From: Baffinella frigidus
Lineage: Eukaryota; Cryptophyceae; Cryptomonadales; Baffinellaceae
Length of the DNA: 16,757 bases
Reading direction: 5' to 3'
Assembly (NCBI GenBank): GCA_026770585.1
Contig: MU646627.1
Span: 315,070 to 331,826, forward strand
Shown: piece after piece, positions 6,001-11,282 of the stretch
Layout of the letters: each line of letters starts with the position of its first letter
Numbering within the stretch: the stretch's first letter is position 1
Notes under the pieces: model-generated
Seen by the model: the letters and a program-made list of their open reading frames with translations, nothing else
Databases searched by the model: none
What the model was told of the DNA's origin: nothing
Translations under genes and position numbers: made by a program

Positions 6001-6746
6001 TGTCTGCAGCTTCGCCCTCCCCGCCCGCAGCAGCGTCAGCGCGCTCTGTCAGGAACACCTTCGAGGTTAGGCTTTCTGTTTTCTGCTTTCTGCTTTCTGG
6101 TTTCGGGTTCAGGGTTTCCCCCTCCCCTCCCGCAGCAGAGATAGCGCGTTCTGTTTGGAAGGGGTTAGGGATTAGGGGTTGGGGTTTAGAGGTTATAGGG
6201 GTTGGGGTTAAGAGGTGAGGGGTTAGGGGTTTGGGTTTAGGGTTTGGGGTTTTAGGACTTGAGGGGTTTAGGAATCGATCTGTTCAGAAGGGGTTAGGGG
6301 TTAGGGGTTAGGGGTGGGGGGTTAGGTTCAAGGGGTGGTTAACCAGCATGTGAGAACCACCCTGCCCCCACCCTCGAATTGCAGGTTTCGGATTGACAAA
6401 TTCGGGTTTCGGTTTTGGGTTTTGGGGTTTTCTGGTTTCGGGTTTGGCTTCGGGGTTTCGGGTTTCGGGTTTCGGGTTTCGGGTTTCGGGTTTCGGCACC
6501 TGGGGTACTGGAGGGGCGCGCCCTCTCATCATTCTCTCCACCCGCGCGTTGTCCTGTGTCCAGACCAGGGGTTAGGGTTCGGGGTTTAGGTTTTAGGATT
6601 TAAGGTTCGGGGTTTTAGGTTTAGGGTTTGGGGTCGATAATTGAGGGGTTAGGGTTTAGTGTTTAGGTTTAGTGTTAATGGCTTGCCTGTGCGTTGAGAA
6701 TGCGAGAATCCCCGCCCTTGTGCCCCGCGGCCATCATTGCGCTCCG
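1..6746 (-). CDS. XRCC3: RAD51 paralogue, XRCC3-like, 13 exons, 3' end cut by window edge
   Basis: Spliced gene assembled by eye from exons 6746-6687, 6553-6500, 6045-5954, 5058-4968, 4401-4348, 4091-4035, 3658-3533, 3180-3133, 2719-2684, 2555-2499, 1754-1662, 872-756 and 52-1. All junctions join in one frame, giving about 312 residues against about 346 for human XRCC3. In order: TG-x-x-x-LD and LLRGG before the ATPase core, Walker A GEAGAGKTQ (near residue 77), AVYISTEG, RLQQIA, Walker B LVVIDS followed by VAAPVR, VVVSNQVTDV, ALGLSWSQ, VNVRVMVSK, LLLSPCAP and AGGVEGVPG. RLQQ, VIDSVAAP and the C-terminal GV-x-GVPG favour XRCC3; GGFACGSLSE also resembles RAD51B, the main alternative. Known family role: RAD51-filament support in homologous recombination in the nucleus. 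The N-terminal exon is not certain. Confidence 0.85.
61..218. repeat. Degenerate TTTAGGG repeats in intron
   Basis: Telomere-like heptamers with many variants (TTCAGGG, TTCATGG, TTTATGG). They lie in the last XRCC3-like intron and are C-rich in that gene's sense. Confidence 0.9.
236..275. repeat. 20-bp direct repeat, two copies
   Basis: Two adjacent near-identical units, each TGTAGTTT followed by an A-rich step and AGCCCATAC. They lie between the telomere-like block and the foldback element at 344-445. Confidence 0.7.
344..445. mobile_element. Short foldback MITE with TA flanks
   Basis: A 102-bp element with nearly identical inverted ends of about 38 bp, starting CCTCGCTCATGAGAAAGC on the left and ending in its near-complement ATGAGCGAGG on the right. 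TA lies directly outside both ends (342-343, 446-447), as expected of a Tc1/mariner-type (Stowaway-like) insertion. The core resembles the repeats at 4888-4950 and 9668-9725. Confidence 0.75.
546..590 (-). pseudogene. Partial copy of XRCC3-like exon 756-872 (3' end and donor)
   Basis: The plus-strand run GGCTCGAAACCTGAGGAGC plus its neighbours repeats the exon end and donor found at 748-775. It holds the splice donor but only the last codons of the exon. Confidence 0.7.
581..622. repeat. Long perfect-like hairpin
   Basis: Arms 581-597 (CGCCGTTACTCCAGTAC) and 606-622 pair over 17 bp with one mismatch around an 8-base A-rich loop. A further CTCCAGTAC copy follows. Confidence 0.8.
756..872 (-). 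CDS. XRCC3-like exon VNVRVMVSK...LLLSPCAPQ
   Basis: A 117-nt phase-0 exon, acceptor CCGGCAG, donor CAG|GTTTCGAG. It begins AVNVRVMVSKTTGES and ends RRATLLLSPCAPQ. In the family the VNTRL strand is followed by a variable loop and then an R-x-x-x-L-x-SP strand. Diverged copies lie at 1065-1160 (nearly whole) and at 546-590 (its 3' end with the donor). Confidence 0.88.
977..1022. repeat. Direct repeat unit A (pair with 1461-1506)
   Basis: A stretch of about 46 bp, containing ACGTGGC, then ATCTCTTTT and an A/G-rich end, recurs in the same orientation at 1461-1506 with about 80 percent identity by eye. The two copies flank the inverted-repeat element at 1190-1391. Confidence 0.7.
1065..1160 (-). 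pseudogene. Diverged copy of XRCC3-like exon 756-872
   Basis: The minus strand reads NVRVMVSKTAGESW against NVRVMVSKTTGESS in the intact exon; most nucleotide changes in this core are synonymous. A two-base deletion near the start and stops further in break the frame, so it is not usable as is. Confidence 0.75.
1190..1391. mobile_element. Putative MITE with about 40-bp imperfect inverted ends
   Basis: The left end (1190-1230) runs TTTTAAAATGTGTAGTAATT then TTTAAAGGC and GGTCATGGCC. The right end (1352-1391) is its inverted, diverged partner. The AT-rich ends contrast with the GC-rich surroundings. No clear target duplication was seen. Confidence 0.65.
1461..1506. repeat. Direct repeat unit B (pair with 977-1022)
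   Basis: Second copy of the repeat at 977-1022, directly before the hairpin at 1510-1550. Confidence 0.7.
1510..1550. repeat. 16-bp-stem hairpin
   Basis: Left arm 1510-1525 (GGTCACGTGCCCCGCG) and right arm 1535-1550 pair at 15 of 16 positions around a 9-base loop. It lies in the intron between the VTD and VNVRV exons. Confidence 0.85.
1575..1661. repeat. CCCTAAA-type repeats, inverted relative to gene trend
   Basis: A short C-rich plus-strand block of CCCTAAACCC variants next to the donor of the VTD exon. It is one of few places in the left gene where the G-rich strand is the sense strand. Confidence 0.85.
1662..1754 (-). CDS. XRCC3-like exon VTD...ALGLSWSQ
   Basis: A 93-nt phase-0 exon, acceptor GGAGCAG, donor CAG|GTTTGG. 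It begins VTDVINEKERGGQAGG and ends IAALGLSWSQ. NQ|VTD completes the conserved NQVTD motif, and ALG-x-SW is the conserved core strand-turn of RAD51 paralogues. The G/Q-rich middle is the usual disordered L2-like loop. Confidence 0.92.
1897..1921 (-). pseudogene. Decayed VVVSNQ exon copy 4
   Basis: Retains the IVSN end and the GTAC donor of the exon at 2499-2555, but the NQ glutamine codon is a TAG stop, and little of the 5' part remains. Confidence 0.75.
1940..2160. repeat. 31-bp minisatellite, about 7 copies
   Basis: The unit is GTACCAAGATTGGTGATCGT followed by GTCCATGTTGT; copies differ by single bases. It lies between decayed copies of the VVVSNQ exon. The long minus-strand open frames here, with repeated HGHDHQSWY-like peptides, are by-products. 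Confidence 0.92.
2177..2213 (-). pseudogene. Decayed VVVSNQ exon copy 3
   Basis: Reads HVHACAVVVSNQ and a GTGCAC donor. The 5' third and acceptor are missing. Confidence 0.8.
2298..2354 (-). pseudogene. Decayed VVVSNQ exon copy 2
   Basis: Reads DLKRVTHVHACAVVVSNQ with donor CAG|GTCAGC. It is open through its length but has no AG acceptor in the right phase, so it probably cannot be spliced in frame. Confidence 0.82.
2366..2475. repeat. Second block of the 31-bp minisatellite family
   Basis: About 3-4 units with GATTGCTGATCGTGTCCAT in place of GATTGGTGATC. It lies between the intact VVVSNQ exon and its first decayed copy, so exon and array look duplicated together. Confidence 0.85.
2499..2555 (-). 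CDS. XRCC3-like exon VVVSNQ (intact copy)
   Basis: A 57-nt phase-0 exon, acceptor AAGCAG, donor CAG|GTACAC. It encodes ADLKRVAHEHACAVVVSNQ, the strand ending in the conserved NQ that reads into VTD in the next exon. This is the only one of four local copies with an intact acceptor and full reading frame; the others lie at 2298-2354, 2177-2213 and 1897-1921. Confidence 0.9.
2571..2683. repeat. TTTAGGG/TTTGGGA repeats in intron
   Basis: Fills the space between the VVVSNQ exon and the 36-nt microexon; includes a short run of exact TTTAGGG units at 2655-2680. Confidence 0.9.
2684..2719 (-). CDS. XRCC3-like 36-nt microexon
   Basis: A 36-nt phase-0 exon, acceptor CCGCAG, donor GCG|GTAAACC. It encodes GGARAQLLTKLA, the helix that precedes LK-x-LA in RAD51 paralogues. 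TTTGGGG repeats flank one side and TTTAGGG repeats the other. Confidence 0.8.
2724..2900. repeat. TTTGGGG-dominated block
   Basis: A nearly homogeneous run of GGGGTTT units at 2724-2805 passes into TTTCGGG variants. It begins at the microexon's acceptor. Confidence 0.92.
2909..2950 (-). pseudogene. Diverged copy of exon 3133-3180
   Basis: The minus strand reads PVREDKRLSNL against PVRGDERLSNP. The first five differences are all G-to-A or C-to-T. No matching acceptor remains. Confidence 0.8.
2990..3120. repeat. Longest exact TTTAGGG run
   Basis: About ten or more perfect TTTAGGG heptamers at 3024-3093, then variants. It is an interstitial block in an intron, not a chromosome end, since coding exons lie on both sides. 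Confidence 0.95.
3133..3180 (-). CDS. XRCC3-like exon VAAPVRGDE
   Basis: A 48-nt phase-0 exon, acceptor CTGACAG, donor GAG|GTTCTAAC. It encodes VAAPVRGDERLSNPQE. Spliced after LVVIDS it gives VIDSVAAPVR, the family's Walker B extension. A partial diverged copy lies at 2909-2950. Confidence 0.88.
3181..3532. repeat. Intron with unique core and TTTAGGG block
   Basis: 3181-3220 and 3420-3525 are TTTAGGG-type repeats. 3220-3420 is non-repetitive sequence in which I see no exon, mobile element or RNA gene. Confidence 0.8.
3533..3658 (-). CDS. XRCC3-like exon with Walker B
   Basis: The longest exon of the gene, 126 nt, phase 0 in and out, acceptor ACCAG, donor TCG|GTGCGTC. It begins REPRDWVFIEKAHSPEELQ and ends IGLVVIDS, where LVVID is the Walker B strand with its aspartate. 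The VFIE-x-x-H strand and the L-x-x-x-LP-x-L helix match the XRCC3 arrangement. A plus-strand open frame through the same bases is a shadow dominated by TTCAGGG repeat peptides. Confidence 0.93.
3661..3815. repeat. TTTGGGT then TTCAGGG block
   Basis: An array of eight or more exact GGGTTCA units at 3755-3815 follows TTTGGGT variants. The plus-strand open frame here encodes the repeat peptide GFRVQGS and is not a gene. Confidence 0.9.
3816..4034. other. Non-repetitive intron stretch
   Basis: About 170 bases of unique sequence (3816-3995), then short TTTAGGG repeats up to the RLQQ exon donor. I see no exon or known element in it. Confidence 0.5.
4035..4091 (-). CDS. XRCC3-like exon with RLQQ motif
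   Basis: A 57-nt phase-0 exon, acceptor ACACAG, donor CAG|GTCTCACC. It encodes ARLQQIATEIGMLHKGALQ. RLQQ after the TE-containing strand is typical of XRCC3 and is one reason for preferring it to RAD51B. Confidence 0.88.
4100..4340. repeat. TTTCGGG/TTTAGGG degenerate block
   Basis: Mixed telomere-like variants between the RLQQ and AVYISTE exons. Confidence 0.88.
4348..4401 (-). CDS. XRCC3-like exon with AVYISTE strand
   Basis: A 54-nt phase-0 exon, acceptor CCAG, donor ATG|GTGCGC. It encodes GGLGRKAVYISTEGEPPM. In RAD51 paralogues GGL-x-x-x-AVYI-x-TE follows the Walker A helix, and the glutamate of TE is usually the catalytic-site residue. It joins directly to ARLQQIA in the next exon. Confidence 0.9.
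4405..4790. repeat. TTTAGGG/TTTCGGG/TTCAGGG block
   Basis: Telomere-like variants with two near-identical units at 4508-4563 around GAGCGGAGGTTTTGGTTCAG. They enclose a decayed Walker A exon piece at 4588-4626. Confidence 0.88.
4588..4626 (-). pseudogene. Short decayed copy of Walker A exon end
   Basis: The minus strand keeps CTGCTGCTCTCGCTCCTC and a GGAGGCTCATGTAAAC junction resembling the exon end, with about ten bases lost inside. Confidence 0.6.
4805..4862 (-). pseudogene. Diverged copy of Walker A exon, 3' two-thirds
   Basis: The minus strand reads LLSLRV, a TGA stop and then AQLPQAQ, ending CAG|GCAAAC in place of CAG|GTAACC. The GKT motif is damaged. Confidence 0.78.
4888..4950. repeat. 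Dispersed repeat, copy 1
   Basis: About 63 bases starting GACCCTACGGTAGGCAA, then AGGGACATAGGGGGGGT and CCTACGGATAAGGCAACG. They recur in the same orientation at 9668-9732. The core also resembles the foldback element at 344-445, so this may be a related element. Confidence 0.75.
4968..5058 (-). CDS. XRCC3-like exon with Walker A
   Basis: A 91-nt exon, acceptor CCGCAG, donor CAG|GTAACC. It encodes SLSEVCGEAGAGKTQLLLSL then LVRAQLPQAQ. GEAGAGKT is a full GxxxxGKT Walker A, so nucleotide binding should be retained. The SLSE lead-in and the LP near the end match the RAD51-paralogue fold. Diverged copies lie at 4805-4862 and 4588-4626, and a short start fragment at 5175-5200. Confidence 0.93.
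5064..5172. repeat. TTTGGGG/TTCAGGG block
   Basis: Telomere-like variants starting at the Walker A exon acceptor. Confidence 0.85.
5200..5543. other. Non-telomeric intron DNA with GAGTCAGAGT motifs
   Basis: Contains several short GAGTCAGAGT or CAGAGTA units (5208-5270, 5460-5540) and a (GATC)n run at 5390-5404. A GAGAGATCCCGCCGG piece at 5440-5453 resembles the flank of the MITE at 5544. No coding exon seen. Confidence 0.5.
5544..5689. mobile_element. MITE with long inverted ends and a related empty site
   Basis: A 146-bp AT-rich element. The left end GATCTCAT...AACACTTACAATT is mirrored by the right end with about 57 bp of imperfect inverted identity, including CTGGATT and CAATCAA. The flanks GAGAGCGAG and ATCCCGGCGGTCTTCCTGG occur almost joined at 7065-7094, which looks like an uninterrupted copy of the target. 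Confidence 0.85.
5735..5935. repeat. CCCTAAA/CCCTCCA block, inverted orientation
   Basis: C-rich plus-strand variants within the left gene, opposite to its general trend; a short TTTAGGG piece at 5812-5825 interrupts it. Confidence 0.85.
5954..6045 (-). CDS. XRCC3-like exon with TG...LD...LLRGG motif
   Basis: A 92-nt exon, acceptor TGACAG, donor GG|GTGCGTC, phase 0 in and phase 2 out. It encodes SALTLLRAGRAKLQTG followed by VDSLDSLLRGGFAC. The TG-(3)-LD-x-LL-x-GG signature directly precedes the ATPase core in RAD51 paralogues, and the split glycine codon is completed by the Walker A exon. A partial diverged copy lies at 6119-6160. Confidence 0.88.
6119..6160 (-). pseudogene. Diverged copy of exon 5954-6045, 5' part
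   Basis: The minus strand keeps an AACAG acceptor and reads NALSLLREGRG against SALTLLRAGRA, then dissolves into GAAACCC repeats. Confidence 0.75.
6165..6345. repeat. Degenerate TTAGGGG/TTTGGGG block
   Basis: Telomere-like variants, many with four G, between the SALTLL exon copy and exon 6500-6553. Confidence 0.85.
6385..6497. repeat. TTTCGGG array
   Basis: About six exact TTTCGGG units at 6457-6497 run directly into the exon donor at 6499. Confidence 0.9.
6500..6553 (-). CDS. XRCC3-like exon (N-terminal linker)
   Basis: A 54-nt phase-0 exon bounded by a GACACAG acceptor and a CAG|GTGCCG donor, encoding DNARVERMMRGRAPPVPQ. It is non-repetitive, flanked on the donor side by TTTCGGG-type repeats, and joins in frame to the SALTLL exon at 6045. 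It precedes the conserved TG...LD motif, where RAD51 paralogues have a variable linker, so support comes from splice sites and phase, not homology. Confidence 0.6.
6568..6680. repeat. Degenerate TTTAGGG block
   Basis: Intron between exons 6687-6746 and 6500-6553, variants of TTTAGGG and TTTAGTG. Confidence 0.85.
6687..6746 (-). CDS. XRCC3-like exon (N-terminal, probable GC-AG intron follows)
   Basis: A 60-nt open stretch between an AACAG acceptor and a CAG|GCAAGCC donor, phase 0 on both sides. It encodes 20 residues beginning RSAMMAAGHKGG and ending ILNAQ. There is no GT donor at this place; AG|GCAAG is the classic non-canonical GC donor. Both phases match this gene's pattern. It shares a short GGAG..AATGATG core with the next exon, so it could instead be a decayed copy of that exon. 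Confidence 0.5.
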
Positions 6747-6759
6747 CTGTTTGGATTTT

Positions 6760-7110
6760 GGGGTTAGGGTCAAGGGTATAGTGTTTTGTGTTTAGGGGCT
6801 CAGGGTGTAGGGGTTGAGAGGTAGGGTTGTGGAATTTCGGATGGTAGGGGTTGGGGTTGAGGGATGCAGTGTTAGGGGACCCTGGTGGCATAGTTGGAAG
6901 TTGCCCAGAGTACCCGATGTGGGTAACTCTCTACTACCAACCGGTCCCGTGGAAACTAGGGGAGTCATTTCAGAGCCCTGGTGGGATGTCAACCCGAATC
7001 CCCAATCTTCAACCCGAAACCCGAAACCAGGCGTGCTGGATGTCTGGAGCATGTCAGAGTCCCTGAGAGCGAGATATCCCGCCGGTCTTCCTGGCCCTCA
7101 CACCGAGTCG
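6760..7110. other. Degenerate repeats and unique DNA upstream of the first sure exon
   Basis: 6760-6870 has TTAGGGT/TTGAGGG variants. 6880-6990 is unique and includes a small inverted repeat AGAGTACCC/GGGTAACTCT at 6909-6932. 7000-7030 is CCCGAAA-type. 7053-7110 resembles the flanks of the MITE at 5544. A short minus-strand start (MLQTSSTPG at 7052) is possible but unsupported. Confidence 0.5.
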
Positions 7111-7141
7111 GAAATCCCACGATAACCCCCCCTTCTCTGCC

Positions 7142-7324
7142 TTACGGCCCTGGTCCAACCCGTCGGTGGGTCCGCCCTGAGAGGTGATGGGCAGGCCGCT
7201 GGTGGCTGACACGCGATGCCGCTGCAGCAGAAAGGGCCACGCGAGGACATCTGAGATCTACGGAGCTACCCGCCAGCTCGGCCGCGGCTCGTTCCAATGT
7301 TTCGAGCAGATTGCCTTGTCTCAT
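7142..7324 (-). CDS. Candidate first coding exon of the XRCC3-like gene
   Basis: From an ATG at 7324 an open frame runs to a stop near 7142. It begins MRQGNLLETLERAAAELAG, a plausible amphipathic helix, and lies just upstream of the first supported XRCC3-like exon. RAD51 paralogues usually have a small helical N-terminal domain, which would fit. GT dinucleotides in several phases lie inside the frame, so the true exon end is unknown. No sequence motif proves the link; it could be chance in GC-rich DNA. Confidence 0.28.
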   Translation of the reverse strand: MRQGNLLETLERAAAELAGSSVDLRCPRVALSAAAASRVSHQRPAHHLSGRTHRRVGPGP

Positions 7325-7330
7325 CGCCAC

Positions 7331-7967
7331 GCACCACGAGAGAGGAAAGTGACAGCGTTCTACACCCTGAATCGGAACCCGAACCTGGTCGCGTGCGCCT
7401 CGTCCGAGGCTCGAACGCCGCCCCCCCCCTAGGCTCTGCGGAGATCAGCAGAAATCGAGCGTGGACCTAGCACACAGTACAGGAAGCCCTGCCGAATGAT
7501 CCTGCAAGCCAGTTCCGTTTCGAAAAGATCGATTCAAAATTCAAAAACGAGGGGGGTCAGACAAGATCATCACGAACGTGATGAGAGACATGAGTCTTTC
7601 TATCCGACAACAGAGTGAAAATTACTACACAAAAAAACTTGCACGCCCGGCAGAGAGATGACAAACGCGTGAGTGACCCCCTTGTCACAATCTATCTTTC
7701 TCGAAAGACCGTTGGGTCAACCAAGGGGCGGGGGGAGATGCCGACTCCTCACCCGCCACCGGCGGTGAACCACCACCGGTACCTGCCTCGCGAGCCGGTG
7801 GACGAGTCGGGGGGGCGGGTGGTTGAGATAACAGAGGGTAACAACGGCCACGCGAAAAGTCCTGGAAGTCCGACCGAGGGCGGGGATTGAGCGGCTCGCC
7901 GCCACCCAGGATCCGCAACGGCCCTCGGCGTGGCTCGACGTTGCCCCAAAACACGCCGGACAGTGCA
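7331..7967. promoter_or_regulatory. Possible shared divergent promoter region
   Basis: About 640 bases of largely non-telomeric sequence between the presumed 5' ends of the two diverging genes. It is where repeat orientation changes from G-rich to C-rich on the plus strand. Open frames on both strands look like chance or 5'-exon sequence. A G-rich and GGTGG/CCACC-rich stretch lies at 7720-7830. I see no clear TATA box or other named element; the label rests on gene arrangement. Confidence 0.35.
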
Positions 7968-8135
7968 ATGAGCGAAATGGAGAGGATCCAGGTTCTCGCT
8001 GATGCGATGAAACAGTCCCGCGCCCCTGGGCGCTCGCTCGGCGGCGCTCGTGGCAGCTCGCTCAGCATCAATGGAGGTCCTCCGAGCCAGCGCGGCAACA
8101 TGCACGCGTCAAACTTCGCAGCATCCTTCGCCCCG
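7968..8135 (+). CDS. Candidate N-terminal cytosolic exon of the channel
   Basis: The first in-frame ATG at 7968 opens MSEMERIQVLADAMKQSR, then a Ser/Gly/Arg-rich stretch ending NFAASFAP at a CCG|GTGAGC donor, 56 codons, phase 0. The frame is open further upstream; a separate ATG at 7738, spliced from a CG|GTACCT donor near 7780 to the CCCAG acceptor at 7909, would extend it. The sequence is low complexity and shows no family motif, so assignment to the channel rests on strand, position and phase. Confidence 0.5.
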
Positions 8136-11100
8136 GTGAGCACCGTCTGCAGGCCGCAGGCCTCTAGCTCTGTCTCAGTCTATTTGGTCTCGCCAATTTG
8201 CTGAGCCCGGGATCTTTCCCGCCCCAAAGTTGACGGATGTGTGCCGCCAACCTAGCAGGTCAACTTGAGAATATCCAGCCAACCCGAGTGAGGTAGAGCT
8301 AGTAGTATTTACTGTTCCGAGTGCGGAAGTGTTGTGCTGCGGCTGCCAGCTGGTGTAGAGTTTGGGATTCTTCAAGGTTTCGGGTTTCTTGACTGCGCTC
8401 CTTCTCGCAGGGAATGCTCCAGTCTCGCGCTTCTGTAAACGTTAAACCTCGACCCTCAACCCTCAGCCCTACACCCTGCACCCTCAACCCTCAACCCTCG
8501 ACCCTCAACCCTACACCCTGCACCCTGCACCCTACACCTGAAACCCTCAACCGTACACCCTGCACCCGACACCCTCAATCCTAAACCATGCACTCTTCTC
8601 ACGAAACCCTCAACCCCCAACCCTACACCTTGGACCATACATTCTCAACCCTACACCCTGGAACCTACACCTGAAACCCTACACCCTCAACCCTCAACCC
8701 TACACCCTGCACCCTACCACCTGCACCCTACACCCTCAACCCTCAACCCTACACCCAGGATCCTGCACCCTGAACCCTGCACCCTGCGCCTTACACCCTC
8801 AACCCTACACCCTCAACCCTCCACCCTCCACCCACCACCCTACACCTCGCACCATACACCATACACCCTACACCCAACACCCTACCTCCTAAACCCGAAA
8901 CCCTAAACTCTCCACCCTGTACCCTACACCCTACACCCTACACCTTACACCCTACACCCTACCTCCCAAACCCTATCATTTATAAACTCTCCACACTACA
9001 CCCTAAACCCTGCACCCGAACGCCTAGCGCCCTCCGCACATGCCAGCTACCCGAAACGCCAGCTGCCCGAAACGGTAGCTACCCGAAAGCTAACTGCCCG
9101 AAACCGTACGGGAGCAGGACCAACGGAAGCCCTAAACTCTAAACTCTATATCCTAAACCCTCAACTCTAAACCCTGAACCCTGAACCTAAAACCCTAAAC
9201 CCTGAACCCTAAACCTTAAACCCTATAAACCTCAACCCTAAACCCTAAAACCTAAACCATAAACCCTAAACCCCAAACCCCAAACCCTAAGCCCTGAACC
9301 CTAAACCCTAAACCCCAAACCCAGAACCCTAAGCAGGAGCACCGGAGAGGGGTATTGGACCGGAAGGTATCGAGAGATGCTGGGGGCAGGTTGCAACCCG
9401 CAAGCAGGAGAGGGCCGCAGGAGAACGCTGGCCTGCATTCCGCCGGGGAATCGCATATGCTCCGTACTTCCCCACACCCTCCCACGCCAGAGTCCTGGAA
9501 CGGGTTGCCAAAAGTCAAATCCCCCATCACTGCTACGGTTTTCAAAAGTTATCCCCGTCAAATAGGACGGTTGGGAAAAGCCGGATCCCCTCGAGCAATC
9601 TGGCGTGGTATCACACAGCGAACTACAAAGGGATTTCGCGAATAACCCACAAGTGAACAATCCATAGACCCTACGGTGGGCAATACCGCAGGGACACAGG
9701 GGGGGTTCCTACGGATAAGGTAACGAAAAGGTGGCCCGAATCGGGCCAACAATCCCTTCGTAGCTCGTTGAGTGGATTACATAGAAGGGCTAGCCGGAAT
9801 CCGGAAATCGCGGCCAGTCCACACGATTATGTGTACCACGCATCGGCCTCAACTAAACCCAAACCCCATACCCCAAACACTACTCCCAAAACCCTAAACT
9901 CCAAACCACCGGACGCCTACCCCCGCGCGCCAAACCCTCGGCGCCCATCCCGGGCGTTCGTGTGTCCCCATTAACCGCAGATAGCGTTTGTTTGCCCCCA
10001 TTAACCGCGGATAGCGTTCGTGTGCCCCCATTAACCGCGGATAGCGCTCGTGTGCCCCCCTTAACCGCAGATAGCGTTGGTGTGCTAAACCCTAAACCCT
10101 GAACAATGAACCCTGAACCCTGAACCATAAACCCTAAACCATACACCCTAAACCATACACTCTAAACCCTAAGCCCTGAACCCTGAACCCTACACACTAA
10201 ACCTTCGACCTTAAACCTTAAACCGTAAACTCCAAACCCTAAACCCTAAACCCTAAACCCTAAACCCTAAACCTCAAACCCTAAACCCTAAACCCGAGAC
10301 CAGGTGGATCCTAGCAGCGGAACACGCGTCACAAAGGTCCAACCCCTGAACCCCAACCCCTAAAAAGGTTGGGGTTCAACACTCATCCCTCAACCCCAAA
10401 TACGCAACCCTAAACCCTAAACCCCGCACGCTAGACCTCATGACTCCCGGACCTCACCTAGATCCTCAACCCGAAACCCTGAAGTAAATTACAAACTCTA
10501 AACCTCAAACCCTGAACCCTAAACCCTAAACCCTAAATCCTAAACCTCAAACCCTAAACCCTGATCTAAACCCAAAACCCTAAACCCTAAACCCTACCCC
10601 TGAACTCTGAACCCTGCATCATAACCCCTAACCCCATGCATCCTGATCCTTAACCCCTAAACCATCCTACACCATCTTAAGCTGCACACCCTAAAGCCTG
10701 AACCCTAAATCCGAAACGACAGAACGCGAGGTTGCAGTCCTGGTGCGCGAACCATGCCACTTAGCAGTCACCGGTTGCTTCACGGATACAGTCCATCTAA
10801 ACGATTTTTCCAGCATCTTATCCATTTCCCTAGAAACTAACCGGAATTTCACCTTGACTTCAAGGTGAAAAGGTCCTCGGTCGCTGCTAAGTGGAACCCC
10901 CAACCCCCTCTTCCCACCCTTCACCCCTAATCTTCTTCTCCTTCGTTATTGCTTCCGAGCCTAGAGATCAGGGATCAAACAGTCTATGAACTCCTAATCC
11001 CTAACAAGTAACCCCCAACACGTGGTTTGGGGTGTGGGGGGTACGCCCCGCTTTCCTCCCATCCCGTTGAACCCTAAACCCTAAACCTGAAACCCTAAAC

Positions 11101-11216
11101 CCTCGACTTTGAACCCTAACACCTAACCCCCAAGATAGATGTTGATGCGATTCGGCATTCCGTTGCACTTCGAGACAGTGCGCATTCTGCGATACCTCTT
11201 TTGGCTCCATTTCTGG

Positions 11217-11282
<66 letters not shown>

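Noticed and set aside
6880-6940. tRNA-like or structured RNA gene
   Set aside because: A small inverted repeat is present, but no cloverleaf, anticodon arm or conserved T-loop could be built.
7685-8143. Minus-strand frame of 152 codons opposite the channel N-terminal exon
   Set aside because: No recognisable motif, and GC-rich DNA commonly keeps several frames open; the plus-strand reading has a good donor and fits the channel.
9252-9660. Overlapping open frames on both strands at 9250-9660
   Set aside because: No family motif on either strand; frames run into CCCTAAA repeats. Only the 30-nt microexon at 9337 was kept, with low confidence.
9961-10080. CRISPR-like array or repeat protein on the minus strand
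   Set aside because: The 30-bp units are contiguous with no unique spacers, and the peptide repeat has no start, splice or neighbour support.
10691-10924. Minus-strand 77-codon frame
   Set aside because: It lies across a MITE with inverted ends and has no coding similarity.
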